Source: a virus. Taken from it: a stretch of DNA of 64,000 bases. Within the stretch, counting starts at the first letter, position 1; each line of letters starts with the position of its first letter. The stretch covers positions 18,149 through 82,148 of the IMG/VR virus record IMGVR_UViG_3300037010_001286, one strand, 5' to 3'. The position numbers were made by a program, and so were the translations under genes. Below are positions 45,546 through 53,599 of the stretch, piece after piece. A model generated the notes under the pieces. It was not told where the DNA came from. It saw only the letters and a list, made by a program, of their open reading frames with translations, and did no database searches.

Positions 45546-45576
45546 AAATAAAAAGAAAGAGTGGGAATACCCACTC
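45546..45576 (-). terminator. strong rho-independent terminator after capsid gene
   Basis: Minus strand: GAGTGGG-TATT-CCCACTC (7-bp GC-rich stem, 4-base loop) followed immediately by TTTCTTTTTATTTT. It lies 6 bases past the capsid stop, as expected for a dedicated capsid mRNA. Confidence 0.88.
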
Positions 45577-45581
45577 AGTTC

Positions 45582-46781
45582 TTAAAGATTTACAACTGCA
45601 ACTACAGGAGTAGCAACAACTGAAAGTTTTTTGAAGTCAAGATCACGGTAACCAACATAAAGAGTTGAACTTGAAACAGCTTTACGCTCTTCTTCAAGAC
45701 CAACTGCTCCACGGTCAGCAATACCGAAGAAACGTTTATTAACAACAAGTACCGCAGTTTTAGTTCCAGGAGTAGTAGTATCAACTACACCAAGAGCAGT
45801 CAAGTTACTAGGGATATAAGCAGAAGCAACGATTGGCATACCATATAGTTTACCGATTTCTCCAGTAAGAATAGTAGCAGCTTGACCATATTTATCAACT
45901 GTCATAACCTCAGGGATAGCCAACATATCATAAGCAACATTGACAGGTGCAATAATAGCAAGGTCTGTCAAATTCAACCCATAAACTCCAAGTTTCTTAC
46001 GAGCAGCAAGTACTACTGCTGCAGTAATTTTAGCAGCACCACCATCAACAGTCATACCAGCAGATACAGCCATTTTTAGCAATCCGTCAAATGCTTTACG
46101 AACATCATTAGCATTAGTAAAAGTAGTATCACCAGCAATAATGCCTTGTTCAGAAGCACGAGCCAATGATTGTGACAATTCTTGTTTTACCAAATCCATA
46201 ACTGCAACTACAGCATCTTGGTCAGCTTGGTCTGTAACACTTACAAGTGTTTTGATACGATTAGTAGCAAAAGTTACTTTCCCAGCAGCAATTGTTGACT
46301 CAATAGCATCTGCACCAGGAGCAATCAAGTATGCAGTAGCATCAGTAGTACGACCAGGAATACTAAATTGGTTGCGATTAGCAGGCATTTGTAATTTAGA
46401 AAACAACGGCTCAATCATCAACTCAGCTTCAAGCATAGTCAACATCTGACCACTAAATTCTTCAGCCAACCAACTAGAAATATCAGCAGGAACAAGAGCT
46501 TTTTCAACTAATCCAGCTACCTCTTTATACTCTGCAAAAGATGATGCAGGGCGACCTGTTAGAATAGATTTAAGATGAAGATTAGCTCCAATTTCTTTAG
46601 CTTTAGCAATTTCTTTATCAGAAACTACGGTGTCATCAAACGATGTTTTACGCTCAGATAGTACACCAAGCTCTTTATGTAGCTCTTCTAGTTGTTTTTC
46701 AGAAGCAGATTTTGTTTCTGCTAGTTCAAGTTTAAGAGTTTCTAACTCTTTTGCCATTTTATCAAAAGCTTCGATTGCCAT
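45582..46781 (-). CDS. HK97-fold major capsid protein
   Basis: 399 aa. N-terminal ~50 residues form a charged coiled coil (KELETLKLELAETKSASEK), the delta/scaffold domain normally removed by the protease. Residues ~100-399 are typical of phage capsid family HK97: SGQMLTMLEAELMIEPLFSKL, TDATAYLIAPGADAIE, KTLVSVTDQADQD, EQGIIAGDT. Strong SD AAGGAG. Codon use is richer in GCA/ACA than neighbours, as in highly expressed genes. Terminator directly downstream. Confidence 0.92.
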   Translation of the reverse strand: MAIEAFDKMAKELETLKLELAETKSASEKQLEELHKELGVLSERKTSFDDTVVSDKEIAKAKEIGANLHLKSILTGRPASSFAEYKEVAGLVEKALVPADISSWLAEEFSGQMLTMLEAELMIEPLFSKLQMPANRNQFSIPGRTTDATAYLIAPGADAIESTIAAGKVTFATNRIKTLVSVTDQADQDAVVAVMDLVKQELSQSLARASEQGIIAGDTTFTNANDVRKAFDGLLKMAVSAGMTVDGGAAKITAAVVLAARKKLGVYGLNLTDLAIIAPVNVAYDMLAIPEVMTVDKYGQAATILTGEIGKLYGMPIVASAYIPSNLTALGVVDTTTPGTKTAVLVVNKRFFGIADRGAVGLEEERKAVSSSTLYVGYRDLDFKKLSVVATPVVAVVNL

Positions 46782-46793
46782 TATGGAATCTCC

Positions 46794-47990
46794 TTAATAT
46801 TTTAAATGTGAATTTACTGTTAAATCAATTGCTTGACGTAGCTTAAGTAAATTATCAATATAATCGTCTGTAGCCTCAGAACTCGCTACATAAGACAAAA
46901 CCTGCTCAAAAGAAAGAACATTAGGTAGTTGACCTTCATCCTCAGCCTTTTTGGAATCATCGCCCTCAGCATTTTGGATGTTAATTTCGTTACCATCTTC
47001 ATCAGTTAGTGGTGTATCAAGAGTATTATCGTCTATTTCTTTTTCAACTGTCTCTAAGTCTAAAATAAATTTAGTAATATCTTCAGGAACTTCCTCAATT
47101 ACTTTAATTTCTACCATTTCTTCATAGTGTTTTAGAAGATGTTTTGCAGCTAAAATCTTAGTTTCTTTACTATATACTAACTCATCTTGGACACTTTTAA
47201 GTGCAGCAAATGCAGATTGGACTCCACCTTTACTTACAATAAGTTTACCCTCAATAAACTCGTGATGAGGGAATTTCCAAGAACTTTTCTTTTCAAGGTC
47301 TCCTACAACTAAATAAGCTTCCTCAATCACCTCTTTAGTGGCATCAGAACTAATAGTATCAAGAAGGATAGATTTGTCTACTTCATTCCAACGTTTATTA
47401 GATATTTCTTTATTTTTAATTTTTTTAGCACAAGAAAGGGTATGAGTACTAGTAGCTTTACTTGCTAGTAAACAACTACCGTTAGCACAAGGAGATTGTG
47501 TTAGAGTAGTAAAAATAGAATCTTGATTATCCGGTACTGCTACAATAGAAACCTCTAAAAGCTCAACAGATTTATAGTAGTAAATGTCAGCTAAGGCATC
47601 ATAAACACTATCAAGTGGCTTAAATCCTATAGAAAGTGTTTTTAATATACGATTTTTAACAGCATAATATACTTTTTCATTAAGAACTTGGTGGACTTCT
47701 GCAGTAATCTCTAGTCCATCTAGTGTTACATTAATGTCAATAACTTTACCAACAGGTTCTTGATTATCATGGTAAGATAATAGAATTGGGTTTTTCTTAA
47801 AATTATCTAAGTTATACCCACTAGGAAGAACTGAATCTCCACTACGGTCTACAACAACTTGACCGTTATCATCAAGGAATCTATTAGCAAACCCCTTAAT
47901 ATAAATAATGTCTGCGTTATTAGGACTACCAGGAGTACCTAAATCCTTAACAATCTCTAAGTCGTTCATTACTAATGTTAGTTTATCCAT
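46794..47990 (-). CDS. prohead protease (S78) with C-terminal extension
   Basis: 398 aa. Residues 1-165 are the S78 protease: KGFAN, SGDSVLP, NPILLSYHD (H74), VGKVIDI, KTLSIGF (S120) and LLEVSIVAVP. The remaining ~235 residues exceed the usual length. They include a Trp/His domain (KRWNEVDKSILL ... WKFPHHEFIEGKLIVSKGG ... AAKHLLKHYEEM) known attached to other phage head proteins, and an acidic C-terminus that may act as scaffold. Late motif 41 bases upstream. Confidence 0.88.
   Translation of the reverse strand: MDKLTLVMNDLEIVKDLGTPGSPNNADIIYIKGFANRFLDDNGQVVVDRSGDSVLPSGYNLDNFKKNPILLSYHDNQEPVGKVIDINVTLDGLEITAEVHQVLNEKVYYAVKNRILKTLSIGFKPLDSVYDALADIYYYKSVELLEVSIVAVPDNQDSIFTTLTQSPCANGSCLLASKATSTHTLSCAKKIKNKEISNKRWNEVDKSILLDTISSDATKEVIEEAYLVVGDLEKKSSWKFPHHEFIEGKLIVSKGGVQSAFAALKSVQDELVYSKETKILAAKHLLKHYEEMVEIKVIEEVPEDITKFILDLETVEKEIDDNTLDTPLTDEDGNEINIQNAEGDDSKKAEDEGQLPNVLSFEQVLSYVASSEATDDYIDNLLKLRQAIDLTVNSHLKY
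46859..46867 (-). promoter_or_regulatory. possible internal late promoter for capsid gene
   Basis: ACGATTATA on the minus strand inside the protease C-terminal coding region, 78 bases before the capsid ATG. Coding constraint could explain it by chance (Asp-Asp-Tyr codons), but a private promoter fits the private terminator after the gene. Confidence 0.4.
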
Positions 47991-48030
47991 TAATAGTCCC
48001 TTTTAAACTTTCTTTTAATATATATATTAA

Positions 48031-48039
48031 GATTATCGT
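48031..48039 (-). promoter_or_regulatory. late-type promoter motif, prohead protease
   Basis: Minus-strand ACGATAATC, one mismatch from consensus, 41 bases before the protease ATG. A dyad TTAATATATATATTAA follows directly and would form a leader hairpin. Confidence 0.6.
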
Positions 48040-48063
48040 TAATAATCACTATGAGTGTGTATA

Positions 48064-49416
48064 TTACGGTGCTGGCGGAGTTACAGCACCATTAGAAGCT
48101 CCTCCAGTTGGATTTGTACTTCCTGAACCACCAGTAGATGGAGCTGTTCCAACCCCTGAAAGTGAAGCACCATCTTGTACATATGTTGCACCAGTACCAA
48201 ATAAGTAAGCTGCAAGAATATTCTTATCTGCATTATCAACTGCTACTTTTGGTAATCCAATCATATTACGACCCTCATTAAGTGTTGCAAGACCAGTAGC
48301 ATATAAAGTTTTTGCAGCCTCAGCACGTACATCTAAACTAGTTTCAAGCTCTACAACTCTATCTAAATCAAAGGTGAAAGATAATCTAGGGTTCTTATAC
48401 TTACCACGTAAGAAAAGAGTAATAGAGTCCTCTAATTTATATAAGTAAGGACGTACAGCAGTATTAAAGACTACTTTCATCAAATCTTGAGGTTTTGATG
48501 TTGAAGTATTTTCACCCCCAAGTACTAATGCGTTAAGTTTAAATACACGAAGAACTCTTTTATCACTAATATGTAAAGAATCAAGTAACTTTGAGTCGTG
48601 AGGGGATACCTGAATTGGTTTATATGTAATTCCCCCTGGAAGTACAGCAGTACCACCTCTATTAACTCCACCTTGTCCATACATCATAGCGAACTGGTCT
48701 TGAAGTGCACTTACTTGTTCAGGGCTGAGAGCATATTCAGACTCTAATAATCCTGTAAGTAGACTTGAATTTGCATAGAAACTCTTTAAGTCCTCTAACG
48801 CATAACCCTCAAGTAATAGAGTATCAAATAGAGGTCGTACAGCAGGAACTCCATAGTACATATTATTAAGAGTAGGATTTCTTACAATACATACCTCATC
48901 ATAATTATAAGTAATTTTATCTTTCCAAATAACACCTTTAATATAATTACTAGGGTCAGGAACTATTTTAACAGAAGATGGAGAACCTAAAAACCAAGAT
49001 TCAAGATTTCCTTTATTAGTTTCAAGAGTCATAAAAGAAGTACCTGATAGTAGAATAGCTTGAATATTTAGCTCAATCAACTCACCCCAAGTAAAGAATG
49101 GATTTGGGGATTGAACCCAAGCATTTAGTTTATCTTTTTTTGGTAAAGGTAAAAGTTCTCCAGTATCACTAAGTACTCCAATTTTTGGTACTGCTTGACT
49201 GGCTGCTTTTGTAATATAATCAACACAACTAAATATTAACTCACTAGTATGTAAAGTATTTTCCTCAGAGAGTTTTGCTAAACTACCTTTACCACCATCA
49301 TAACTCTTAGCAGCTTCAGCATTATTTCTACTAGCTTTAGTATTAACGAAAACAGAAGTACCTACATTGTTATTAGATTTATTTTCTTTCTTTGAGAAAA
49401 AATTAAAAATTCCCAC
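48064..49416 (-). CDS. portal protein
   Basis: 450 aa from GTG 49416 (protein start GIFNFFSKK, the usual siphophage portal beginning) with AAGGGGGG just upstream. An ATG 37 codons earlier is open, but that stretch lies in the duplicated non-coding element and contains the promoter motif, so it is not the start. Portal features: FTWGELIELNIQAILLSGTSFM, GSPSSVKIVPDPSN, a helix-rich core and Gly/Ser/Thr-rich C-terminus. Followed by protease and capsid in standard HK97 order. Confidence 0.9.
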   Translation of the reverse strand: MGIFNFFSKKENKSNNNVGTSVFVNTKASRNNAEAAKSYDGGKGSLAKLSEENTLHTSELIFSCVDYITKAASQAVPKIGVLSDTGELLPLPKKDKLNAWVQSPNPFFTWGELIELNIQAILLSGTSFMTLETNKGNLESWFLGSPSSVKIVPDPSNYIKGVIWKDKITYNYDEVCIVRNPTLNNMYYGVPAVRPLFDTLLLEGYALEDLKSFYANSSLLTGLLESEYALSPEQVSALQDQFAMMYGQGGVNRGGTAVLPGGITYKPIQVSPHDSKLLDSLHISDKRVLRVFKLNALVLGGENTSTSKPQDLMKVVFNTAVRPYLYKLEDSITLFLRGKYKNPRLSFTFDLDRVVELETSLDVRAEAAKTLYATGLATLNEGRNMIGLPKVAVDNADKNILAAYLFGTGATYVQDGASLSGVGTAPSTGGSGSTNPTGGASNGAVTPPAP

Positions 49417-49448
49417 TAGACCCCCCTTGGAGTATACATCAATTAACT

Positions 49449-49457
49449 TATTATCGT
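49449..49457 (-). promoter_or_regulatory. late-type promoter motif, portal
   Basis: Minus-strand ACGATAATA 33 bases before the GTG start of the portal gene; it stands at the head of the entire minus-strand virion block. Confidence 0.7.
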
Positions 49458-49488
49458 CAAAGTAAGAAAATAAGTAATTTTTACATTT

Positions 49489-49572
49489 TCTTAAAGAAAA
49501 CTGAAAGCCTATTTTACGAGGTTTCATAAGGGTGTCCCAAGACCTATTATTGTATTCCCCTTTAAATACTTT
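49489..49572 (+). repeat. duplicated structured element, copy B
   Basis: 49489-49556 matches 16543-16610 at 65 of 68 positions. The shared AAGCCT/AGGTTT hairpin is unchanged. In the outer stem, a G-C pair of copy A is A-T here and an A-T pair is G.T, keeping a 6-bp stem (49527-49532 with 49559-49564), while four outer pairs are weakened. Lies between divergent late motifs for portal and terminase genes, close to the terminase small subunit gene, so a packaging or transcription role is possible. Confidence 0.72.
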
Positions 49573-49625
49573 TTCTATAAAACCTCTAATTTTTATCTAT
49601 AAACATTACAGGTTTTCTCTAGGTA

Positions 49626-49634
49626 ACGATAATT
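49626..49634 (+). promoter_or_regulatory. late-type promoter motif, terminase operon
   Basis: GTAACGATAATTAAATAAG on the plus strand, 24 bases before the ATG at 49658; mirrors the portal site, giving divergent late transcription. Confidence 0.65.
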
Positions 49635-49657
49635 AAATAAGCAATAGGAGATTAAAT

Positions 49658-49912
49658 ATGAAAGTTAATTTAAAGAGTTCACCATTAAAAAGAATATTAT
49701 CAATAGATGATTCTATAATAACTTTTGAATGTGTATGTGGAAAAACTTTTCAACAAGAAGCTAGTTCATTTACACCATTAACTAGATGTTCTGCTTGTAC
49801 AGCTGGTGTTGAATTAATCATTCCTTTAACTCCTATAGAGAAAGAAGAATTAGGAAATTACATGTTTATGAATGTTCTTTGTGAGTATAATAATAAATTT
49901 GTGAGAGTATAA
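49658..49912 (+). CDS. zinc-ribbon protein, 84 aa
   Basis: Not recognised as a family. FECVCGKTF and TRCSAC give four Cys (C-x-C...C-x2-C) typical of a small zinc ribbon. First gene of the terminase operon, AGGAG upstream, 1 base before the next start. Could bind DNA or regulate packaging. Confidence 0.6.
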   Translation: MKVNLKSSPLKRILSIDDSIITFECVCGKTFQQEASSFTPLTRCSACTAGVELIIPLTPIEKEELGNYMFMNVLCEYNNKFVRV

Positions 49913-49913
49913 T

Positions 49914-50411
49914 ATGAATATGGACTTAGTTAGTAAAGCATCACAAGAAGTTGGTGAATTATCTCCTGATGTTATAGCTAAATTAGAGAGTGACTTAGTA
50001 TTTACTGAATGTGAAGCCCCTAGTAAGCCTATATCTCTAGTAGAAAGAGCTGTATGTGAGCTTAGGGCTGATAAGAAGTCAAATGCGTATATTGCTTCCT
50101 ACTTAGGAATACCTTTAATTGATGTTAAACGTATTCTTTCTAGAAGTGTAGTTAAAGAGTTTTTACAAACTCTTATAAATGCTCAATATGATCTATCTAA
50201 GGAGTATAGATTAGAGATAATGAGTAAAATAATTGACTCTAAGATTAGAGAGATTGAAGAAGATATGGCTGGAGATTATAAAGGTGCTACTAAGAAAGAC
50301 CTAGTAGACTTAATTATGCTACAAGATTCCTTACTCAAAGAACGAGAGAAAAAAGAGCTTGGAGCTAACGAGGATACTTATATCACATTATTACAGCAGA
50401 TTACTAAATGA
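49914..50411 (+). CDS. terS: terminase small subunit
   Basis: 165 aa. N-terminal helical DNA-binding part with an HTH (ADKKSNAYIASYLGIPLIDVKRILS), a central helical stretch for oligomerisation and C-terminal KEREKKELGANEDTYITLLQQI. Overlaps the large subunit start by 4 bases. Assignment by HTH plus adjacency; sequence signature alone is weak. Confidence 0.75.
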   Translation: MNMDLVSKASQEVGELSPDVIAKLESDLVFTECEAPSKPISLVERAVCELRADKKSNAYIASYLGIPLIDVKRILSRSVVKEFLQTLINAQYDLSKEYRLEIMSKIIDSKIREIEEDMAGDYKGATKKDLVDLIMLQDSLLKEREKKELGANEDTYITLLQQITK

Positions 50412-51802
50412 TAGCAGAAGATTTTGAGGAAAATTTAATACAAGAGGAAGTTTTACTTACTCAAGATGTAACAGTATATCAATCAATTGTTAATAAAATT
50501 GATTATAATGCTTCTGCTAGAGCTTTAAAGTTTAAACCACACCCAGCACAGCAGATTGTATTTGATACAGTTGCTAGCAGAGCTTTTGATGTTATTACAT
50601 TAGCTTGTGGTAGACGTTTTGGTAAATCTGAAGTTATGTCAGCTATTGCTTCGACTGAGCTTCTAATACCTAATGCTAGAGTACTTCTTGTAACTCCTAC
50701 ATTTGCTAATGCTAAAGCTATCTATGATAAGGTTGAATTAGCTATTATAAAGCTTGGTTTAAAAATTAAATCTAAAGATATTAAGTTACTTACATTTACT
50801 CTTGAATATGGTCAAACTATTATTTGTGCAACCCCTAAATCTATCTCTAATGTACTTGGTTTTAAATATTCACTGGTTATATTTGATGAGTCTCAGGATA
50901 TATCTGACCTTATGGAGATTTGGGAAAATAAAATTAACCCAGCACAAGCAGACTATGGACTCCAAGAAGATGGGTTTATGTATTCTAAAACAATGTTTAT
51001 TGGAACAGTTCGTGACTATGATAATGACTTCTATATTCCTTTTGAACGTGGTGAGTTAAAACTACCGGGGTATATTTCATTTAATTTCCCAACATCTGCA
51101 AATCCTTATATTTCAAAAGAATATTTGGCTAAGAAGGAAGCAACACTTCCTAAGAAAACATTTGATATGGAATATAGAGGAATTTGGCAATCTTTAAGAG
51201 ATTCATTAGTATATTTTTCTTTTAATCAAGAAACATCTATTATAAAACGAGAAGAAGTTTACCATATACTTGATAACCCTAAGGTATGTATATCCGGTAT
51301 TGACTTTGGATTTGATGATAATACAAGTTACTTATTAGGTGTTGTAGAACCATTAACTGGAATTATAACAATTATTAGAGAATATAAGGAGTCACAACAA
51401 GCTTTAGAATATCATGTTTCAAAATTTAGAGAAATAGAGAGTAGTGTAAAATATTTATCAATACATAGATATGCTGATCCATCTGCTGTTCAACTAATCC
51501 ATGATATGTCAGTTACTTATGGATATTATGTTAATAAAGCAAATAATAAGATTGATGAAGGTGTAGATAAAGTTAATAGCCTATTTCATCAAGGTAAATT
51601 GAGAATTTCTGAAGAGTGTGTAGAGTTAATTAGTGAAATTAAAAATTTATCTTGGAAAAATCCAAAAACAAAAGAAGTTGCTAGAACTAAACGACATAAA
51701 CACTTTGACTTATCTTTATCTTCCTTAAGATACTTAGTATATACATGGGAACAGCAAAAAGATTTATCGATAATTATAATTCCATCAGGGAGAGCTAAAT
51801 GA
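50408..51802 (+). CDS. terL: terminase large subunit
   Basis: 464 aa packaging motor and nuclease. Walker A ACGRRFGKS (66-74), Walker B LVIFDE (156-161), coupling motif MFIGTVR (196-202). RNase H-type nuclease acids: GIDFGFDD (D299), YADPSA (D357) and KHFDLSLSSLRY (D434). All catalytic positions appear intact. Overlaps both neighbours by 4 bases. Confidence 0.95.
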   Translation: MIAEDFEENLIQEEVLLTQDVTVYQSIVNKIDYNASARALKFKPHPAQQIVFDTVASRAFDVITLACGRRFGKSEVMSAIASTELLIPNARVLLVTPTFANAKAIYDKVELAIIKLGLKIKSKDIKLLTFTLEYGQTIICATPKSISNVLGFKYSLVIFDESQDISDLMEIWENKINPAQADYGLQEDGFMYSKTMFIGTVRDYDNDFYIPFERGELKLPGYISFNFPTSANPYISKEYLAKKEATLPKKTFDMEYRGIWQSLRDSLVYFSFNQETSIIKREEVYHILDNPKVCISGIDFGFDDNTSYLLGVVEPLTGIITIIREYKESQQALEYHVSKFREIESSVKYLSIHRYADPSAVQLIHDMSVTYGYYVNKANNKIDEGVDKVNSLFHQGKLRISEECVELISEIKNLSWKNPKTKEVARTKRHKHFDLSLSSLRYLVYTWEQQKDLSIIIIPSGRAK

Positions 51803-52257
51803 ATTTTAAAGAATGGTATGATATTAACCCATATAAATATAAAATAGATAGTTATAATCTTTCTGAGAAAGAAAAGCAAAAACTAACTCCAGTTGTTACT
51901 TCAAGTTCATTTTTGACAGAAGCTAGAAAGTACTACCTAGAATTTGTACAACGTAAACAAAGATATATTGTTCCTGACTTTGTACGTTCAGAGTTTCCTA
52001 TATTTTATAGGAAAAGATATTTTTCAATATTAAATTATTATGATTTAGATAATGAGTTAAAGTATATTATAAAACATATTCCTGAAGCAGTTGCTTTAAA
52101 AGATTCAATTATTCTTAAAGACTCTTATAAAGACCTACTATCTTCTGAGATGAAATTCTTTGATTTATCTTTAGAAGATGGACTTCGTGAAGTCATCCGA
52201 GTTAAACATGATGACCGTGTTTTAGGATTTAAATTTAAAGTAGATAGACCAAAATGA
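51799..52257 (+). CDS. hypothetical protein, 152 aa
   Basis: Unrecognised. Tyr/Lys/Glu-rich and helical (NLSEKEKQKLTPVV, FVQRKQRYIVPDF). Coupled to the terminase stop by ATGA and to the next gene likewise, SD GGGAGAG. Possibly head or packaging related by position. Confidence 0.6.
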   Translation: MNFKEWYDINPYKYKIDSYNLSEKEKQKLTPVVTSSSFLTEARKYYLEFVQRKQRYIVPDFVRSEFPIFYRKRYFSILNYYDLDNELKYIIKHIPEAVALKDSIILKDSYKDLLSSEMKFFDLSLEDGLREVIRVKHDDRVLGFKFKVDRPK

Positions 52258-52520
52258 TAAAAAAGAATAGAAGTAAATTAACAGATGCTGAAAAGGCATT
52301 TTTAGTTGATAACTATTTATACTTATCTGATGAAGCAATAGCAGATATTCTAAATTTAGCTAGTGCTACCACAGCACGTAAAATAAGAAGTAATTTAGGT
52401 CTTTCAAGAAGTGGAAAGAGACTTAAAGAATTTATTAAAGAGGTTCCACTTATTATTTGGCTACAGAGAGATTTATATACTTCTAATAATTTTGAAAATA
52501 GTATAAATTTAAGTATTTAA
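52254..52520 (+). CDS. small HTH protein, 88 aa
   Basis: Contains an HTH of the type KLTDAEKAFLVDNYLYLSDEAIADIL followed by TARKIRSNLGLSR, as in phage DNA-binding or homing-endonuclease-associated regulators. Last gene of the terminase operon, directly before a strong sigma70 promoter it might influence. Confidence 0.65.
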   Translation: MIKKNRSKLTDAEKAFLVDNYLYLSDEAIADILNLASATTARKIRSNLGLSRSGKRLKEFIKEVPLIIWLQRDLYTSNNFENSINLSI

Positions 52521-52521
52521 C

Positions 52522-52550
52522 TTGACAAACATGCTTTTGTATGATATACT
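52522..52550 (+). promoter_or_regulatory. sigma70 promoter for nucleotide-metabolism operon
   Basis: TTGACA (52522-52527), 17-base spacer, TATACT (52545-52550), 25 bases before the ATG at 52576 with AAGGAG. Same hexamers as the tandem promoters at the right end. Confidence 0.9.
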
Positions 52551-52575
52551 CTTATTAAATTAACAAGGAGTTAAA

Positions 52576-53046
52576 ATGTTACTTGAAATTGTTTCAAAAA
52601 ACCAAATAGTAGACGGTATTTTACTTCCATTTTTTCCTGAAGCTATGGAAATGAATAAAAAGGTAGATCCAAGTTTTGATAGGATTCTATCACAGCTTAA
52701 TGATGCTTATACAGACTTCTTAATTAGTGAAACTCTAGAGGATAGATTTGAAGCTTTTGTTACTTATGGATTCTCATATCTACAGGGATTAGTTTATTTA
52801 GTACATTATCCCGATGATGATAAATTGGAATTGATGGAAGTACGAGCTACATACTTTACTGACTTGTTTATTATGTTTACTAAATTTATTGGAAGACGCC
52901 TAAATGAACAACAAGTAGGTCTTATTGGTAGTGTAATATCTATGGCTTTGGAGCAGTTTGCTATTTCTAAGTTGTCTAAGAGTACTGATGTTATTGAGTA
53001 TAACAATATTCTAAGTAATTTGTTTGCGAAGTTAGAGTCAGTATAA
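52576..53046 (+). CDS. hypothetical protein, 156 aa
   Basis: Unrecognised helical, acidic protein. First gene after the promoter, therefore likely among the earliest products of this operon. Stop overlaps the next start (TAATG). Confidence 0.65.
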   Translation: MLLEIVSKNQIVDGILLPFFPEAMEMNKKVDPSFDRILSQLNDAYTDFLISETLEDRFEAFVTYGFSYLQGLVYLVHYPDDDKLELMEVRATYFTDLFIMFTKFIGRRLNEQQVGLIGSVISMALEQFAISKLSKSTDVIEYNNILSNLFAKLESV

Positions 53047-53285
53047 TGGATAAGGTGCTGAATTGCCAAGAGGCAGTCAGCCTCTTGGAAGACTATTTTT
53101 TAGGGACTACTCAGTCTGTATTATCAGGCAGATATGGTATTTCTGAAAAAGCAGTCTATAATATTCTATATCTTTTAACATACAAAGAATGTACTAAAGA
53201 ATTTGTATATAGATATGGTGGTGTTGCACCTTATCTAATAGAGCTGGCTAAACGTAAACAGCGTGGACTTGGTAGAGTTAAATGA
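53046..53285 (+). CDS. small HTH protein, 79 aa
   Basis: Contains QSVLSGRYGISEKAVYNILYLL, a clear helix-turn-helix, and a basic C-terminus KRKQRGLGRVK. Reminiscent of phage transcription regulators. Overlaps both neighbours (TAATG, ATGA). Target unknown. Confidence 0.65.
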   Translation: MDKVLNCQEAVSLLEDYFLGTTQSVLSGRYGISEKAVYNILYLLTYKECTKEFVYRYGGVAPYLIELAKRKQRGLGRVK

Positions 53286-53578
53286 GAAAAATTGAGCTAC
53301 TTCTATTTGTAAGTAATGTACTTGCTAATCCAAATAATGAGGTATTAGTAGTGTATAATGAAAACAATATAATTACTCATATTTTTATTGCCTCTAACAC
53401 TGGAGATAAACTTCTAAGATTAGAAGGCCCTTTCAAAAATTTAGATGAAGTACTAAATTTTATAAGAAATATTAAAGCAACTCCAAACTTTGATATATAT
53501 CTACAGTTTACTTTTGTAGAGTCTCCTGATAGCATTAAGATTTACAATAGTATTTGTAAGATAAAATACTTTAGTTAA
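53282..53578 (+). CDS. hypothetical protein, 98 aa
   Basis: Unrecognised alpha/beta protein (EVLVVYNENNIITHIFIASN). Coupled to the preceding HTH gene by ATGA. No motif. Confidence 0.6.
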   Translation: MRKIELLLFVSNVLANPNNEVLVVYNENNIITHIFIASNTGDKLLRLEGPFKNLDEVLNFIRNIKATPNFDIYLQFTFVESPDSIKIYNSICKIKYFS

Positions 53579-53599
53579 AAATTTATTTAAAGGTTGAAC

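Noticed and set aside
47030-47050. ACGATAATA inside the prohead protease gene
   Set aside because: Encodes Asp-Asp-Asn, about 250 bases from the capsid start with a nearer candidate at 46859.
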